64,000 nt of DNA from Aphrocallistes beatrix (GCA_963281255.1 OY725499.1:4359148-4423147); one strand, 5' to 3'. Positions 34,735 to 46,104 are shown, counted from the first letter of the stretch. Notes: generated by a model not told the origin, from the letters alone. Made by a program: numbers and translations.

Positions 34735-35700
34735 GGATAGACGTGCTACTGTCAGGCAGTTAGAGGAGAGGCCTGGGTTCCCAAAATCAACCATTCATAG
34801 GATTATCAGGGATGAACTAGAAATGACAAGGGTTGTGGCAAGATGGGTCCCGAAACTTTTATCAGAAGAACAAAAGCGGGAGAGAGTGAAATGTAGTCGA
34901 GATTTACTTAAATCATGGCGTCGTGAGAAAGACTTCTTAGATCGCATAGTCACCGGGGATGAATCGTGGTTCCATTACTATGAACCATAAAGTAAATTCC
35001 AAAGTATTCAGTGGAAAAGGAAGCATGAAGACGTCCCTATCAACATAGGCGCCGAACCCGGGGGGGCTGGGGGGGGGGGCTCGAGCCCCCCTGGATTCGA
35101 AGATGGTCCATAGGCCCAATACAAAATTTAGGGCTGAGCCCCCCCTGGAACCCCGAAATTGTCTTTAGATTTCGAAAAGTTCGGCGCCCCTGCCTATCAA
35201 GGTAAAGTGTGCTCCATCGGCAGGCAAACGTATGCCACAGTATTTTGGGACAGAAAGGTATATTGTCAATTGACTGGCTTCCTGAGAAAAGTACCATCAA
35301 TAGCGACTACTACGTAAGGGAGCTAGAAGAATTGAGGGAAGTGATAAAGCGAGAGAGGCGTGGCAAACTCACCCGTGGCGTTCTTCTGCAACATGATAAC
35401 GCGAGGCCCCATGTCAGTAGTAAAACAAATGATGCTATTCGACGCTTAGGCTTTGAATGCCTTCCACACCCACCCTATAGCCCAGACCTAGCACCGAGCG
35501 ATTATTGGCTATTCGGAGAAATGAAAAAACCGCTGCGTGGCAAAAGATTTAGCGAATTTGAAGACTTGGAGCGGGCGGTAAATCACTGGGTCAGAGGTAC
35601 CCCCCAGATTTCTTCGCCACAGGCATAGATAAATTGCCAGAGAGATGGGATCGGTGCAGAAAGTTGAAGGGGAATATATTGAACGTTTTGACGACGAATT
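34735..35700 (+). pseudogene. mariner transposase, DD34D, multiply disrupted
   Basis: The transposase would cut and join the element at TA. Visible in order: part of the N-terminal helix-turn-helix region (EDRRATVRQLEE, about 34735), WVPKLLSEEQKRERV, the first catalytic block TGDESWFHYYEP (about 34957-34989), then an in-frame stop. After the inserted MITE, reading resumes with KCAPSAGKRM, LQHDNARPH (second Asp) and SPDLAPSDYWLF (third Asp, exactly 34 residues after the second). Near 35602 a frameshift in a C-run moves the C-terminal FFATGIDKLPERWDRC into another frame. The extreme N-terminus is unreadable. All three acidic residues survive, so the copy is fairly young but dead. Confidence 0.85.
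35044..35192. mobile_element. hAT-type MITE (family F) inserted in mariner transposase
   Basis: Ends CATAGGCGCCGAAC and, inverted, CAGGGGCGCCGAAC. Perfect 8-bp target duplications CCTATCAA (35036-35043 and 35193-35200). Removing the insert and one duplication restores the mariner reading frame across the junction. Sister copy at 45958-46104. Confidence 0.9.
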
Positions 35701-35966
35701 TGTATATGTTTACTTGAATTAGTTTTCTATCAAATCGGTAAGGGACTTTTGGGACAGCACTTGTAAATGATTGGTCGAATGCAGAGATTTATAGAACTAA
35801 CCTTATATTATTAAATACCCACACAATTTATTTGCTCTTTAGTTAATAAGGGATTTAAAATTACTTTTAAAAGTTGTGTCTCTTTCGGGTTGAAGTAATT
35901 TATAATTAGCTTCTATTTGTATTCTATTATTCCATGAATGTCTGTTGATTGTAAACAAAATTGCAA

Positions 35967-36172
35967 TACAGTCGACTCCGCTTAATAGGGCTACTGTTTA
36001 ATCGGGTCAGCCGCTTAATCGGGCCACTTTTGGCAGGACCGGAATAGCTCTCACACATAGAAGCTAATACAAAATATTTTCGGTTAATAGGGTCCTCCGC
36101 TTAATCGGGGCAAAATGTCCTCTGAGTCAGAGGCTCTGACCGATGTGGCCCTATTAAGCGGAGTCGACTGTA
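35967..36172. mobile_element. TA-flanked MITE (family A), reverse orientation
   Basis: Near-consensus ends. Carries a short extra duplication (TCTGAGTCAGAGGCTCTGAC) near the right end. Confidence 0.85.
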
Positions 36173-36950
36173 TATCTAAATACTTTTATGAAACAAAATA
36201 ATATCTAGCATAATATAGAATTAATAACAAGGTGTCAATTTATATGTCCAGTATATGAATGTCTGTTTGTATAGCTAGAACTGTTCATAATGATAATACG
36301 TAAGTAATGGTAGCCAATCCATTGTCACAAGTTATTTATATATTGTGGTTGCCTAATGAAATATGATCACGAGAATACTCTAGTCTAATCCCAGTCTATT
36401 TCAGTGCCTTATCGAGAAGACATGTTCTATTTTAAGTGATCAAAACTCATTTCAAATTAAAAGTTGCCCCCTGCATTTCCGTTTCACATCCCCCCCTCCA
36501 TCTACCTCGTGTGTCATATACTTGTGTCATGAAACAATTGCATAGTCTAGGATTTCTTGAACTCTTTAACTTTCACTTTTATAATGTATCCATACATATA
36601 ATATACGGGAGATATTTCAATGATTTGGTGCATTTTTATCTCAGGTCGACTCAACTGAATTAATTACTACCATCAGGTGGCTGATTGTGTTATAGTAGGA
36701 ATGTATTTGCGTACAAGTTGTACTTTGTATGTGTTATTTTCCATTCTTCCTTCTATGATTGACGAGTTAGAATTGAATGCGTATTCTGCTACCTTAGCTC
36801 TGCATTTGAACCATCTTTGCCCTCTACTGTATAGCAAAATATTCTGCCATCCATTCCCGGGTATAAATTCCCTGAAAATAACCTAGACAGTAAAGGTAGC
36901 ACTTGCACAATGTCTCCACTGCTTATTCGTACATCTCCGAGATAGTAATA
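36173..36950. other. intergenic, no gene supported
   Basis: Short plus-strand frames at 36436-36663 and 36677-36886 have no recognisable domain. Confidence 0.4.
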
Positions 36951-37126
36951 TACAGTCGACTCCGCTTAATAGGGTCACATCGGTCAGAGGACATTTTGCC
37001 CCGATAAAGCGGAGAACCCTATTAACCGAAAATATTTTGTATTAGCTTCTATGTGTGAGAGCTATTTCTGTCCTGCCAAAAGTGGCCCGATTAAGCGGTT
37101 GACCCTATTAAGCGGAGTTGACTGTA
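36951..37126. mobile_element. TA-flanked MITE (family A)
   Basis: Same orientation as 7118; lacks the CGATTAAACAGTGACC segment near the right end. Confidence 0.85.
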
Positions 37127-37647
37127 ATATAAAGTTATCAATTACTCCAATTAATGATTATGATTCACACAAGCTTTCAATGGTCAGTTTTGCTATGAGG
37201 AGAGCAACACTGCTCATATCACAACAAGAAAGTAGTGACGTTAGTGTTTCCAACGATTGTGCAAATTTTATCTTTAGTTTATAACTGAAATTATAACATC
37301 AGTTAGTTACATATTGTGACACCTATTTCAGTACTCCAATATATAAATAATGAATCCTAGCAATTTGGAATGAAATGAAATGAAATACATGTGTATTCGA
37401 GATTAATCAACTTCGACAAAGATTCCATTCATTCTACTTGGTAACTAAGTTAAGTTTTGTTATTATGGGAGCAGTGGTGTCAAGTCATTTTTAAATAATT
37501 TGGGAAGGAAATGTTCTATAAATAGTAATTACCTACCAATGAAATAGCAGTTTTTGATCCAAATATTTGTTTTTCGCTATTACAATGGTTTCCTCTTAAA
37601 ATATTTGATGATATAGTATTCCTGAGATTAATAATATTATTCTAACA

Positions 37648-37818
37648 CAGTCGACTCCGTTTAATAGGGTCACATCGGTCAGAGGACATTTTCCCCGATT
37701 AAGCGGAGAACCCTATTAACCGAAATATTTTGTATTAGTTTCTATGTGTGAGAGCTATTCCGGTCCTGCCAAAAGTGGCCCGATTAAACAGTGACCATAT
37801 TAAGCAGAATCTACTGTA
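37648..37818. mobile_element. TA-flanked MITE (family A), diverged right end
   Basis: Left end CAGTCGACTCCGTTTAATAG, right end AAGCAGAATCTACTG-TA. The left TA is not preserved next to the terminus. Confidence 0.8.
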
Positions 37819-38120
37819 TTATATTAATTAGTATTGGAAGATTCTGTTGATGCTATCTTGTTGAGGTAACTATTCAAACATTATAATATAATCTCTAACA
37901 TATCACCTCAGTGCGACTGACTCACTGTTCATTACTTAATGCATGTAACTTAACCCCGTGTAATATAAACTGGCAACTCCAGTGTCCCATTCAGTTAATT
38001 GCCTTAATCATTGACTAGCAAGCGTTTATTTGATCATGATTTGTTGCATTGCATTAAAACATACAGAATTTGGCAGTATTTACAATTGAATTGTATTAAT
38101 GTAAATAATTGAATTCATTC

Positions 38121-38459
38121 CTAATGGTTTTCTCCTGTCTCAAGCATATCTAACAGCTCCACCATCGCTATCTTGTGTCTCAAGTCTTCGATCTCAGCTT
38201 CGAGACCTGCTGCTTCATCCGCGAGTCTATCTCGCTGTACAACTAGCTCCTTAATTTCCCCTTTCTGTTTCCGACTACTATCATTACGGTACTTCCGCAT
38301 CTTGATTCTTCTCCTGAGAGACTTTATCTCCTTCACATCCCGCTTGGGTATCAGCATGTCCATGAGTAAGGTGTTGAGCGCCATAATGTCCAGTGTAACA
38401 ACTTCATCTATGTTCAGGTCATGCCGATCCAAAACTTCAAAATTAGACATGAAATTCAA
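38121..38459 (-). CDS. small Maf-like bZIP protein with non-canonical basic region (copy 4)
   Basis: A 112-residue intronless protein, the longest of the four. Residues 13-44 match the Maf extended homology region (IDEVVTLDIMALNTLLMD). The basic region at 45-66 contains LRRRIKMRKYRNDSSRK. Heptads L72, L79, L86, L93, V100 are in Maf register. Met replaces the invariant Asn (M54), the Maf Tyr is kept (Y57), Arg replaces Ala (R58), Ser replaces Cys (S61), and Ser replaces the invariant Arg (S62). The C-terminal tail (103-112) is acidic. Codon use is more GC-rich than copies 2 and 3, so this gene looks under stronger constraint. The upstream region carries a TATA box and three CCAAT/ATTGG motifs. 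The antisense 109-codon frame is a shadow. Confidence 0.75.
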   Translation of the reverse strand: MNFMSNFEVLDRHDLNIDEVVTLDIMALNTLLMDMLIPKRDVKEIKSLRRRIKMRKYRNDSSRKQKGEIKELVVQRDRLADEAAGLEAEIEDLRHKIAMVELLDMLETGENH

Positions 38460-38504
38460 AACGAGTCAAAATAGTTATTTGTTTGGGTTATATGTATTTT
38501 AATT

Positions 38505-38560
38505 TGACCAATGAGAAGGCTCCTATTTATATAAATCCATTGGCATTAATCCAATGCAGT
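38505..38560 (-). promoter_or_regulatory. core promoter of bZIP copy 4: TATA box with CCAAT motifs
   Basis: The minus strand has TTATATAAATAGG (about 38523-38535), some 65-75 bp upstream of the ATG. Further upstream are two CCAAT-type motifs (ATTGGATTAATGCCAATGG), and one more (CATTGGTC) lies between the TATA box and the ATG. Confidence 0.5.
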
Positions 38561-39477
38561 AACTTTCAAATTAGAAAACTAGCAACAGTGTGCTATATTT
38601 AGACATTTCACTTTCGCAATTCTGCTGTCATGTATTAATAACGCAAGAGTCTAAAAATATAATATACGATTGCATTCTTTAGGATGAATTGTTTATTCAA
38701 TTGCTTTTCGTAGGTACATTTTTGGAATTTAAACGACTTTAATTCTCATAGAACTTTTTCCTATTTCCCCCAGGGAGGTATCGCTATTTCTAGACTCTGT
38801 GTCAACTATTTACTCATTGACGTACATAGCTAGATTTATCACATAATAACCGTGACTTCACATCAAGATGGTGATCCAATATGCACGACATTTCAAAAAT
38901 ATTATTTAATTTATATCACCTAACTATAGAATTCCTGCTTTAATTGAACAATGTATTTAATTATAAAAAATAGTTTAAGTGCGTTTGTTTCAGTTTACAG
39001 CCAATCAGTTAGTTGGGTTTCCTTACTTATTGCTGTAAATCAGACGGAGTTTTGTCTTGTGTTTGTATTTATTTTCATTGACTAATCATGTTCTCACACT
39101 TTTATGCAGAATTTGCACTATCACACTCAATGTATTATTGACAATCATTGTTTACACTTCAGAGTAAAATTGCTTGATTCAACAAATCATAAAAAAGCTT
39201 TGTCATAAACGAATTTTAAAACACTTTTAAATATAGAAAAAGGAATTGGCAGTAGGTGAATATACCGAATTTATGTTGGTTTTTTTGTATATATACTAAA
39301 GACCTCAGATTTTATGGCTTCCCCGCCCAAAATAGCTTCAACTGGAAATGATGCTACATCATTCCTAGCATATATTATTAGGAATTACATAATCATCACA
39401 ATTCTGATGTAATGATATTTCCATTTAGATTCTGAATATGTTAGTGCGTGCACAGAAAGCCTTCCAAATTATATGTT
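38561..39477. other. intergenic, nothing recognised
   Basis: AT-rich; no frame or repeat supported. Confidence 0.5.
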
Positions 39478-39581
39478 TTAACTGTAGAGTGCCCAGCATT
39501 TATATGGCTTCAGTGCCATAGAAAATGGCTGGGAGACATCCGCGATATCGGGGACACTGTGTCCCCAGTGGGCATTCTACG
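39478..39581. repeat. short palindromic repeat family C, copy 2
   Basis: Same order of motifs as 25601-25697: CTGTAGAGTGCCCAGCATTT, GCCATAGAAAATGGC, GGGGACACTGTGTCCCC, GGGCATTCTAC. Confidence 0.75.
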
Positions 39582-39905
39582 GTTAATCCACTGGTTATCA
39601 ACTAGGGGGTCACAACCGATGGCGTGGGGAGAGGGGGTCAGGGGGCATCCCCCCTGGCTGGATGAAGCCTGGATATATATTCACTAAATTATACAATAAC
39701 TATGAGAGGGGAGTGTCATCGGAGTTAATTTGTATTTCTAGAACCTCAAAAATAGATGGATCTGTAAGATTATGAGACAAATTGTTGTTAGCTTCTAGGG
39801 GCAAAGCCCCTGGACCCCACTGGGGGGCTTACAGCGCCTCCAGACCCCCCAGCTGGTTGATATACCCCCCTCCCCTACAAAACATCCTGGCTACGTCCAT
39901 GGTTA
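39582..39905. mobile_element. degraded hAT-like element, GC-rich
   Basis: Ends near 39901 with the inverse of ATGGACGTAGCCAGGATG, related to 20673. The interior carries GGGGCAAAGCCCCTGG and CCCCACTGGGGGG hairpins. The left end was not defined. Confidence 0.4.
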
Positions 39906-40215
39906 CAACCAAACAAGTTTACTATATTTACGCTACATGGCATCAGGAGGTGGTCTAGGTGGTGTGAGGTGGTGCGTTATGTTGCAGATAATGGCACAAA
40001 TCGAGAATGGACGGGTTCTGTAGTGGGATTCTAAAATTTTGTCTCAATATTGTATTGTGCTCCAGTGAGTTATCTCAATTGTCCGTGTTCTGTAATAGTT
40101 CATCTTAACCCCTCAATTATTGGAGAATTGGAGAACGTTAACGCTTCCGAGGGTTGTAGTGAGCAGCAAAGTGTTACAGCTCTTGTATTGCAAGGTCAAA
40201 GCTTGACATCAAGGC

Positions 40216-40395
40216 ATTATCTAGGAGAGCTAGACGATCCTTTAGGCGTATGATTTTAAGCCCGAAAGTGTTTAGGAGCGTGAAAATTTAGAATATTCCC
40301 CAATTCCCCTATATTCTGATGTAATATATCGATTTAGGCGTATGGAAATTTAGGGGTTTGAGATTAGAAGCATATCTCTGCAAGTTTGTATAATG
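40216..40395. repeat. interspersed repeat family G, copy 1
   Basis: Starts with CTAGGAGAGCTAGACGATCC, then TTTAGGCGTATGATTTTAAG, GTGTTTAGGAGCGTGAAAA and GATTTAGGCGTATGGAAATT. The same order is found at 51928-52105. Class unknown. Confidence 0.6.
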
Positions 40396-41574
40396 CTTTG
40401 CGTGACATAGAGAGTGGAAATGTCTGAAATCAGCGAATTTTTCGTTACGTAACGTTTGAACGGCTGCAAACAAACCTAATTGTCCAATATTCTCTAATAG
40501 TCCAGCGAGGTAACTCACAAAAGAGCACCTTGCATATACGTTTAATTGGCTCTTTGTTTGGGGATTTACATCAACGGGTTGTTTGTAGTTCGGACAGATC
40601 AAAAAAAACATTTTCATTGACTATTTTTAATATAACGAAAGCTGAGCTAATATGGTTTCAATATGTTAGTGTTATAAAACCTGATTGAGGTGTACTGGTG
40701 ACGCAGAATTTGTTTAGAAACAATTTGTTCGTATTGACATTGAAATTACGCACTATTTTCAGCCATCATGATTCTAAAAATAGAATTCCTAATGTGTATT
40801 AATAATGCCTCTATGTATTGTATATATTTAACTCCGCGTAACATCCACTTTCAATTTGAGATTTATTACATAAATTATTCCTACAGTGTAGATGGGTCAT
40901 CTATTATGGAAATTGATTGCAGGATATGGTGAAAGCATGTATCCAGTTTCTCCTTAAGTCACTAAGAATATGCAAATCTTGTACATATCCCTGCTTATTT
41001 GTATGTGCTTCGTTGGAATGAGCGAAGTCTTGTTTAGTACTTTGTCATAAGTAGAATAGACTCATCTAGAATGTAGGTGTAATGTCCCACATGAAATTAC
41101 AATTAGAAAGACATAAATCGTACGAACAGAATGATTAGATTTGATTTTAGACTCTCGCTGTAATTTAGCTTATATACAGTAACCCCTTTCGAAGAATCAA
41201 CTCTTGATAAAGCTACTGATTTTTTTTGTTTTTTCTTTAAATAATCGTTATTACCTTAGTTACCAATTCATTGAAAATGGTGACGAATATGAATTATTCA
41301 AATATCAAATATGAGTACAGATTCTATGCCCAAAAGTGGTTAAATGTTGATTGCGATCATTATACAGCTCAGTCCATAAACGAAGTATCAGATCCTTTTT
41401 TAATATTTTAGTTTCAAATTATGCCATTCATTGATAGACGAATTAGGTAGCTTAATTTATTATGAATAATTGCTAACGTATTTCCATATATCAAATTATT
41501 TGGATGATTCTAGTCATTGAAAGTATATTTTACTGAATTAAGTTTTATTAGTTAAAAATAAGGTATAAAGCTTA
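40396..41574. other. intergenic, no gene
   Basis: A 102-codon minus frame at 40309-40617 overlaps repeat G and has no domain. Confidence 0.45.
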
Positions 41575-42141
41575 TACGAGGTCACTCGATAAGTTTTGAG
41601 CCTGGAGTAGTTGCTTCCATTTGATTGTGTTTAAAATTCCTAGGATTATTCATCTACCTATTATTACTTGTATCTTTGGCTTTGAGTTAGATTGGACAAG
41701 TTTCTAAAATATTATGCCACATATAATGGAGTGTCCTTGTGGACTCCGACACATTTGCAAGCCATTTCCTATGGAATTTTATTTATTCTCTTTATGGAAA
41801 AATGATAGTTGGGAACAAACGTTTGATAATTCAATATTATCAATGATGCGATATATTCACAATCCGGGGGATTCTATGATTATCATATTTAAATTTCGTT
41901 TGCAAAACATAAATAAATGTTCAAAGATATCCCAATTCAACACTTGTGGTTGTGTTTTCATAGATGCTAATACAAAATATCTTAGACAATTTCTTCATCA
42001 CAATATTTTAGAAACTTGTCCGATTGAAATCAAACTCAAAGTCAAAGATAATAATAGGCAGGTGAATATTCCTAGAAATTTTCAACAAAATTAAACGGAA
42101 GCAACTACTCCAGGCTCAAAACATATTGAGTGACCCTCGTA
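41575..42141. mobile_element. mariner-type non-autonomous element with ~50-bp inverted ends and an internal ORF
   Basis: TA-bounded. The ends share GTTTTGAGCCTGGAGTAGTT and continue for about 50 bp, starting ACGAGG(G)TCACTC. ACGAGGGTCA-type ends are typical of one mariner group. The interior (~460 bp) has no transposase and instead holds the frame at 41714-42094. Confidence 0.8.
41714..42094 (+). CDS. 126-residue open frame inside a mariner-type element; possible captured GIY-YIG-like fragment
   Basis: The function is not established. The frame fills most of the element and its stop lies in the right terminal repeat. Near the N-terminus, ECPCGLRHICKPFP resembles the start of the GIY-YIG-like segment (CPCG-x-Y-x-G-x-T) seen at the C-terminus of some retroelement polyproteins. 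The key YxG and the catalytic Arg are not recognisable, and the rest (residues 25-126) matches nothing I know. It could be host or retroelement sequence captured between mariner ends, or chance. Intact length is notable in such AT-rich DNA. Confidence 0.3.
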   Translation: MPHIMECPCGLRHICKPFPMEFYLFSLWKNDSWEQTFDNSILSMMRYIHNPGDSMIIIFKFRLQNINKCSKISQFNTCGCVFIDANTKYLRQFLHHNILETCPIEIKLKVKDNNRQVNIPRNFQQN

Positions 42142-42583
42142 CACTTTCGATTCAAAGCTATATGGATGATGGTAATACATCCACAGAACTTCGCTTCGAC
42201 CAGAAAAAACACAGCTCACAGCTTTAGAAGATGGGGTGTATTATGAAATACGTATTTGTTCCAGTTGAGCATATTTCTATTACTTCCCCTTGCACCACAG
42301 GGATAATTATCAACATAGAGATAGATTACATTGTTACTAAATTTATCTTATAATAATTTATTTTAATTTACCCTCACAAGTCACTACGGTAAACCACCTA
42401 AGGCTTAAAACAGTATTGCTACTATATTAAGAACATGGATTATTCTGGAAATAATTATTAACCATTTTTATTGCTGACTCTCCCATCTTGCTTTTTCTTA
42501 TCAGAGTTACAATTATTTAGACAAAACTTTCCCTTGGCACTAAATTCCTTCTGCTACCATATGTTATTCATTTACCACCAACA

Positions 42584-42660
42584 TCTGGTATTCTTTTATA
42601 AACCATATGGTATTCTTTTATAAACCATCTGGTATTCTTTTATAAACCATATGGTATTCA
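42584..42660. repeat. 22-bp tandem repeat, about 3.5 copies
   Basis: Unit GGTATTCTTTTATAAACCAT followed by AT or CT. Confidence 0.85.
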
Positions 42661-42809
42661 TTTGGAAAATATTTTCAAAACGGTATCCCTATATAAAACT
42701 GAAATAGATCAAGGCGAGAAAATACAAAGGAGATTTATGATAGAAAACCAAAATATTGAAACTACTCCAGTAAGTTCCATATTATAAAGTTGTTTTCAAA
42801 TTTTGCAGA

Positions 42810-43003
42810 TACAGTCAGGGTCGCTTATTATGAACCCGCTTTATATGAACATTCGTTTATTTAAATTTGAACTAATCTCCTGGTCCCAATTTCATCTTTT
42901 AGATAGGATTTGTATTGAATCAGGTTCGCTTAATTTGAAGTATCTCTATTATGAACAGATTTTTTGGTCCCCTGGTAGCTCACAATAAGCAACCCTGACT
43001 GTA
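42810..43003. mobile_element. pogo/Tigger-like MITE (family H)
   Basis: TA-bounded; ends CAGTCAGGGTCGCTTATTAT and AATAAGCAACCCTGACTG. The interior has GGTCCC and repeated TTCGCTTAATTTGAA motifs. Confidence 0.8.
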
Positions 43004-44392
43004 TTTTGTGGATAAGATGTATAATATTAGGTTCTCACCTGTGATTGTGTTATCATCATTATATAATCCATTCACTTGCATTTATCTCCAAATAAAGTAG
43101 TACATACACATCTTTAACTTGTTGCTAAATATCGAGTTGTAAGGCGATAGTTTCATAACGACACATTTCAAATGAACTTTGCTAGTATATTTGTAATTAT
43201 AGGATTTACTGTGAAATCCAATGAACGAATGAAACAGTGACTTTTTGATCTTTTTTTAACTAAATTTATGTGAAACTGAAGCCTTGTATAGCTAGTTACA
43301 ATAGTTAATTACTCTGTAATGTCTTCACTTTTCTAGTTTCATTTTCTCACTGCATCAAAACTGAGAAGTGTGACAATCTTTAGAAATACAAAGGCAATTT
43401 CTTGTCCTAGAATCCCATAGATTTAGGAAAAATGTATGACTATCCATTAACTTAAACATTTTCTGCTCAGTTGATATGCATGGATAAAAGTAGCCAAATT
43501 GTATCCACAAAACTTGCACAAATGTTCAGAAACATTTTCAACACAAGTGACATTAGTTTGTATTTAGTTATCTTAGTGAAGTGGCGAAACATTCCAAAAT
43601 ATTCACAATCAATGTGGATATTATCCGCCGCAATAACTCGACTTAAAAGATAGTACTTAACTGTAAATTACGAGAAAGGCGCCTATCTTCAAAAAGATTG
43701 AAAAAATCGAGCAAAAAAACCGGTTCAAATTAGTGACTATATAACTCAAACCACCAATAAGGTCAACAATATTTTAAAATATTTTTTTCCGATTGATTTA
43801 CCTTGAAATATATTCCATAAAATATTTTTTATTGTTTAAATAAATTAATTATTTTGGCGCCATAATTATTTAATTGTTAAGCTACCACTAGTATGCCACC
43901 ATGAAACACTACATTCCATTGGCTATTTATTGTGTATCAGCTTACTTAGCAGAATATACAAAGTAACTATATCATGTTATATAAGAATTAATCATATTAT
44001 ACCTAATTAAACTGAACTCTCAATTGCAACTTAACTCTCAACTCACTACACTCGTATCTTCCGAGTTGATTAGTTGCTTCTTTGAAATTCTAAAAGCTAC
44101 AACCATGGTTAGACTTTAATAACATATTATGTTGCAATAGCCAATGTGGCGAGTGATTAAAAACGCAAATTATTTTTGGGATGTATAGTTTGTCTGTTTT
44201 GTAATCTTTCGCAAAAGTAATACATCATGTGCGGATGTTATTGTATGGTGACATTAGTAGAAGTAAAGGTTAAACCGTATTACTGAGCCATCCAAAACAA
44301 ATAATGTTTGTTGTTGTTTGAGATTTTAGATATTAATGGCATCCATGGTGTCAGTTTGCTGTGGAGTTGTACAGCTCGGAAATCTTAGTACA
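43004..44392. other. intergenic, nothing recognised
   Basis: No coding frame or element supported. Confidence 0.5.
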
Positions 44393-44605
44393 TACAGCCA
44401 ACTGTCCCGTTTTTGGCGGTGCGTCCCGCTTTTTTCACTCTTCTATTGAGCTAATTTTCTCAAGTGTCTCGCTTTTACAAGAAATTTCCCCATTATGTCC
44501 TGATTTTTAGATTCTATGTATAATAATTTTCTATTTCGTCTCGCCATGTCCCGCCAAATTCAACGCTGCGTCCCGCTTTTATCATTGCTCAGGTTGGCAT
44601 GTATG
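44393..44605. mobile_element. family D element, close copy of 29946-30130
   Basis: ATACAGCCAACTGTCCCG at the left and GGTTGGCATGTAT at the right. The interior tracks the 29946 copy almost base for base, with one inserted stretch around 44480-44520. Confidence 0.65.
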
Positions 44606-45957
44606 TTAGATAAATCTCTGTTTGGATACCGAATGAATTTTGACCTTCAAAAAAAGTGGCACTGGAAGATACTAGATAACCCCTTGAATCTAGGATATGG
44701 TACCATAATATATACAGTGCTGATAGAACATAGTAATGAGTAATTGTCTCATGTAACAACGAAAATCGAGACACTCGACGAGATCTTGAGATCTGTTGCG
44801 TGAAATTCTGAGGTATTCGATTCGATTAGAAGCTTGGCAAGTTCTAATCCAATATTATGCAACTCTTTGTTCATATTATACAATTATATTCCACAAGACA
44901 TGGCTTTATTTGGAAATCTAAAAATAAACTCTCTTGTGAAATATCATTCTGTAATAGGAACTTGCATAATATTAGATTAGTGCTTTTGCTAATGCTTCTA
45001 AGCGAATGCCTCAGAAGTCACACAAGTTGTACATCCATGGTTCCTATTACAAGTGCCTCAGAACAGAGTAAGTCTGGGCATTGGTGGATCTAGAAGAGGA
45101 TTGGGTATATGATTCCCCCATCAGCGATATTTAATTTCGAATTATAACCATTACTTATTAATTAAAACTACTCAGATGTAAAATTATGTATCTATATTTT
45201 TCCAAACCATTCTTGATTTAGTGGTAAATCTAAAAGTTGTTATTTGTTTAGATTTGATTCTCATGAGTAAAACAATCTTACAAACTTTATAACCAAAAAT
45301 ATTATAGAATGACAAGCCTCAGAGCTAAGCACAATCCAAGTCAGACTCAGAGTAACGACGATCTCGTCGTGTCTCACGATTTTCGCTGTTATATGAGACC
45401 ATCACTCACTATTATCTCACGAATTAGAACACAGTTCATAATACTATTTACCATATTTCACGATTTAGTTAGAACACAGGTTGAGTGGCTTGAGAATGTA
45501 TATCTTTTTCTATCCAACGAAGAATACATTATGATGTTAAGTAATTGTGTGAATTGTAGAAATTTGAGCTTCTAATTTTCAATAATTTTCTGCAAGGGGG
45601 AGGAGGCAAGCCACCCTAGAACCATTGTCGTCCTCATAAAGGTCGCTTTTGCCACTATTCTTAAGAGAGCATCTCCCCACCAAAATTCTCGTCTCTGTGC
45701 CTGGGGTTGGAACAGAGGCTAAATTAGAGTCTTTTCTAAATTCCTTCCAATTCTTTCCCCGACGGTGGGGCTATAGCCATGGGTTTATCTAGGATTTCCC
45801 AATCCGACACTTTTTTGAAGTTACATGGCACCCAAACGGGATTGTATCTTGTAATTCCAGGAGTGATGGCAACCCAACACAAAATCGAATCACACTGCAG
45901 GCACATTGGCTCCTCGGACGATACCAGACTAGCACCTAGATAAACCATGACTGTAGC
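44606..45957. other. intergenic with degraded hAT-like sequence
   Basis: Around 45705-45780 lies a decayed relative of the 15201-15298 MITE. Short frames at 44857-45093 and 45309-45575 have no domain. Confidence 0.4.
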
Positions 45958-46104
45958 CATAGGCGCCGAACCCGGGGGGGGCTGGGGGGGCTCGAGCCCC
46001 CCCTGGATTCGAAGATGGCCCATAGATGCAATACAAAATTTAGGGCTGAGCCCTCCCTGGAACCCCGAAATTGTCCTTAGATTTCGAAAAGTTCGGCGCC
46101 CTTG
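45958..46104. mobile_element. hAT-type MITE (family F), copy 2
   Basis: Ends CATAGGCGCCGAAC and GTTCGGCGCCCTTG. Perfect 8-bp duplications ACTGTAGC (45950-45957, 46105-46112). The interior is nearly identical to 35044-35192. Confidence 0.9.

Larger units (their letters stand above)
34483..35765 (+). mobile_element. mariner transposon, near full length, inactivated
   Basis: 1283 bp bounded by TA. The terminal inverted repeats share GCTGTCCCAAAAGT and continue through TTACCGA-TTGATA for about 35 bp. It encodes a broken DD34D transposase and carries a hAT-type MITE at 35044-35192. Length and ends are those of a classic mariner. Confidence 0.9.

Noticed and set aside
38173-38502. 109-codon plus-strand frame opposite bZIP copy 4
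   Set aside because: Shadow; the sense frame has the Maf-like domain, zipper and promoter.
42584-42660. Possible satellite or minisatellite of functional interest
   Set aside because: Only about 3.5 copies of 22 bp, no higher-order structure; listed as a simple tandem repeat.
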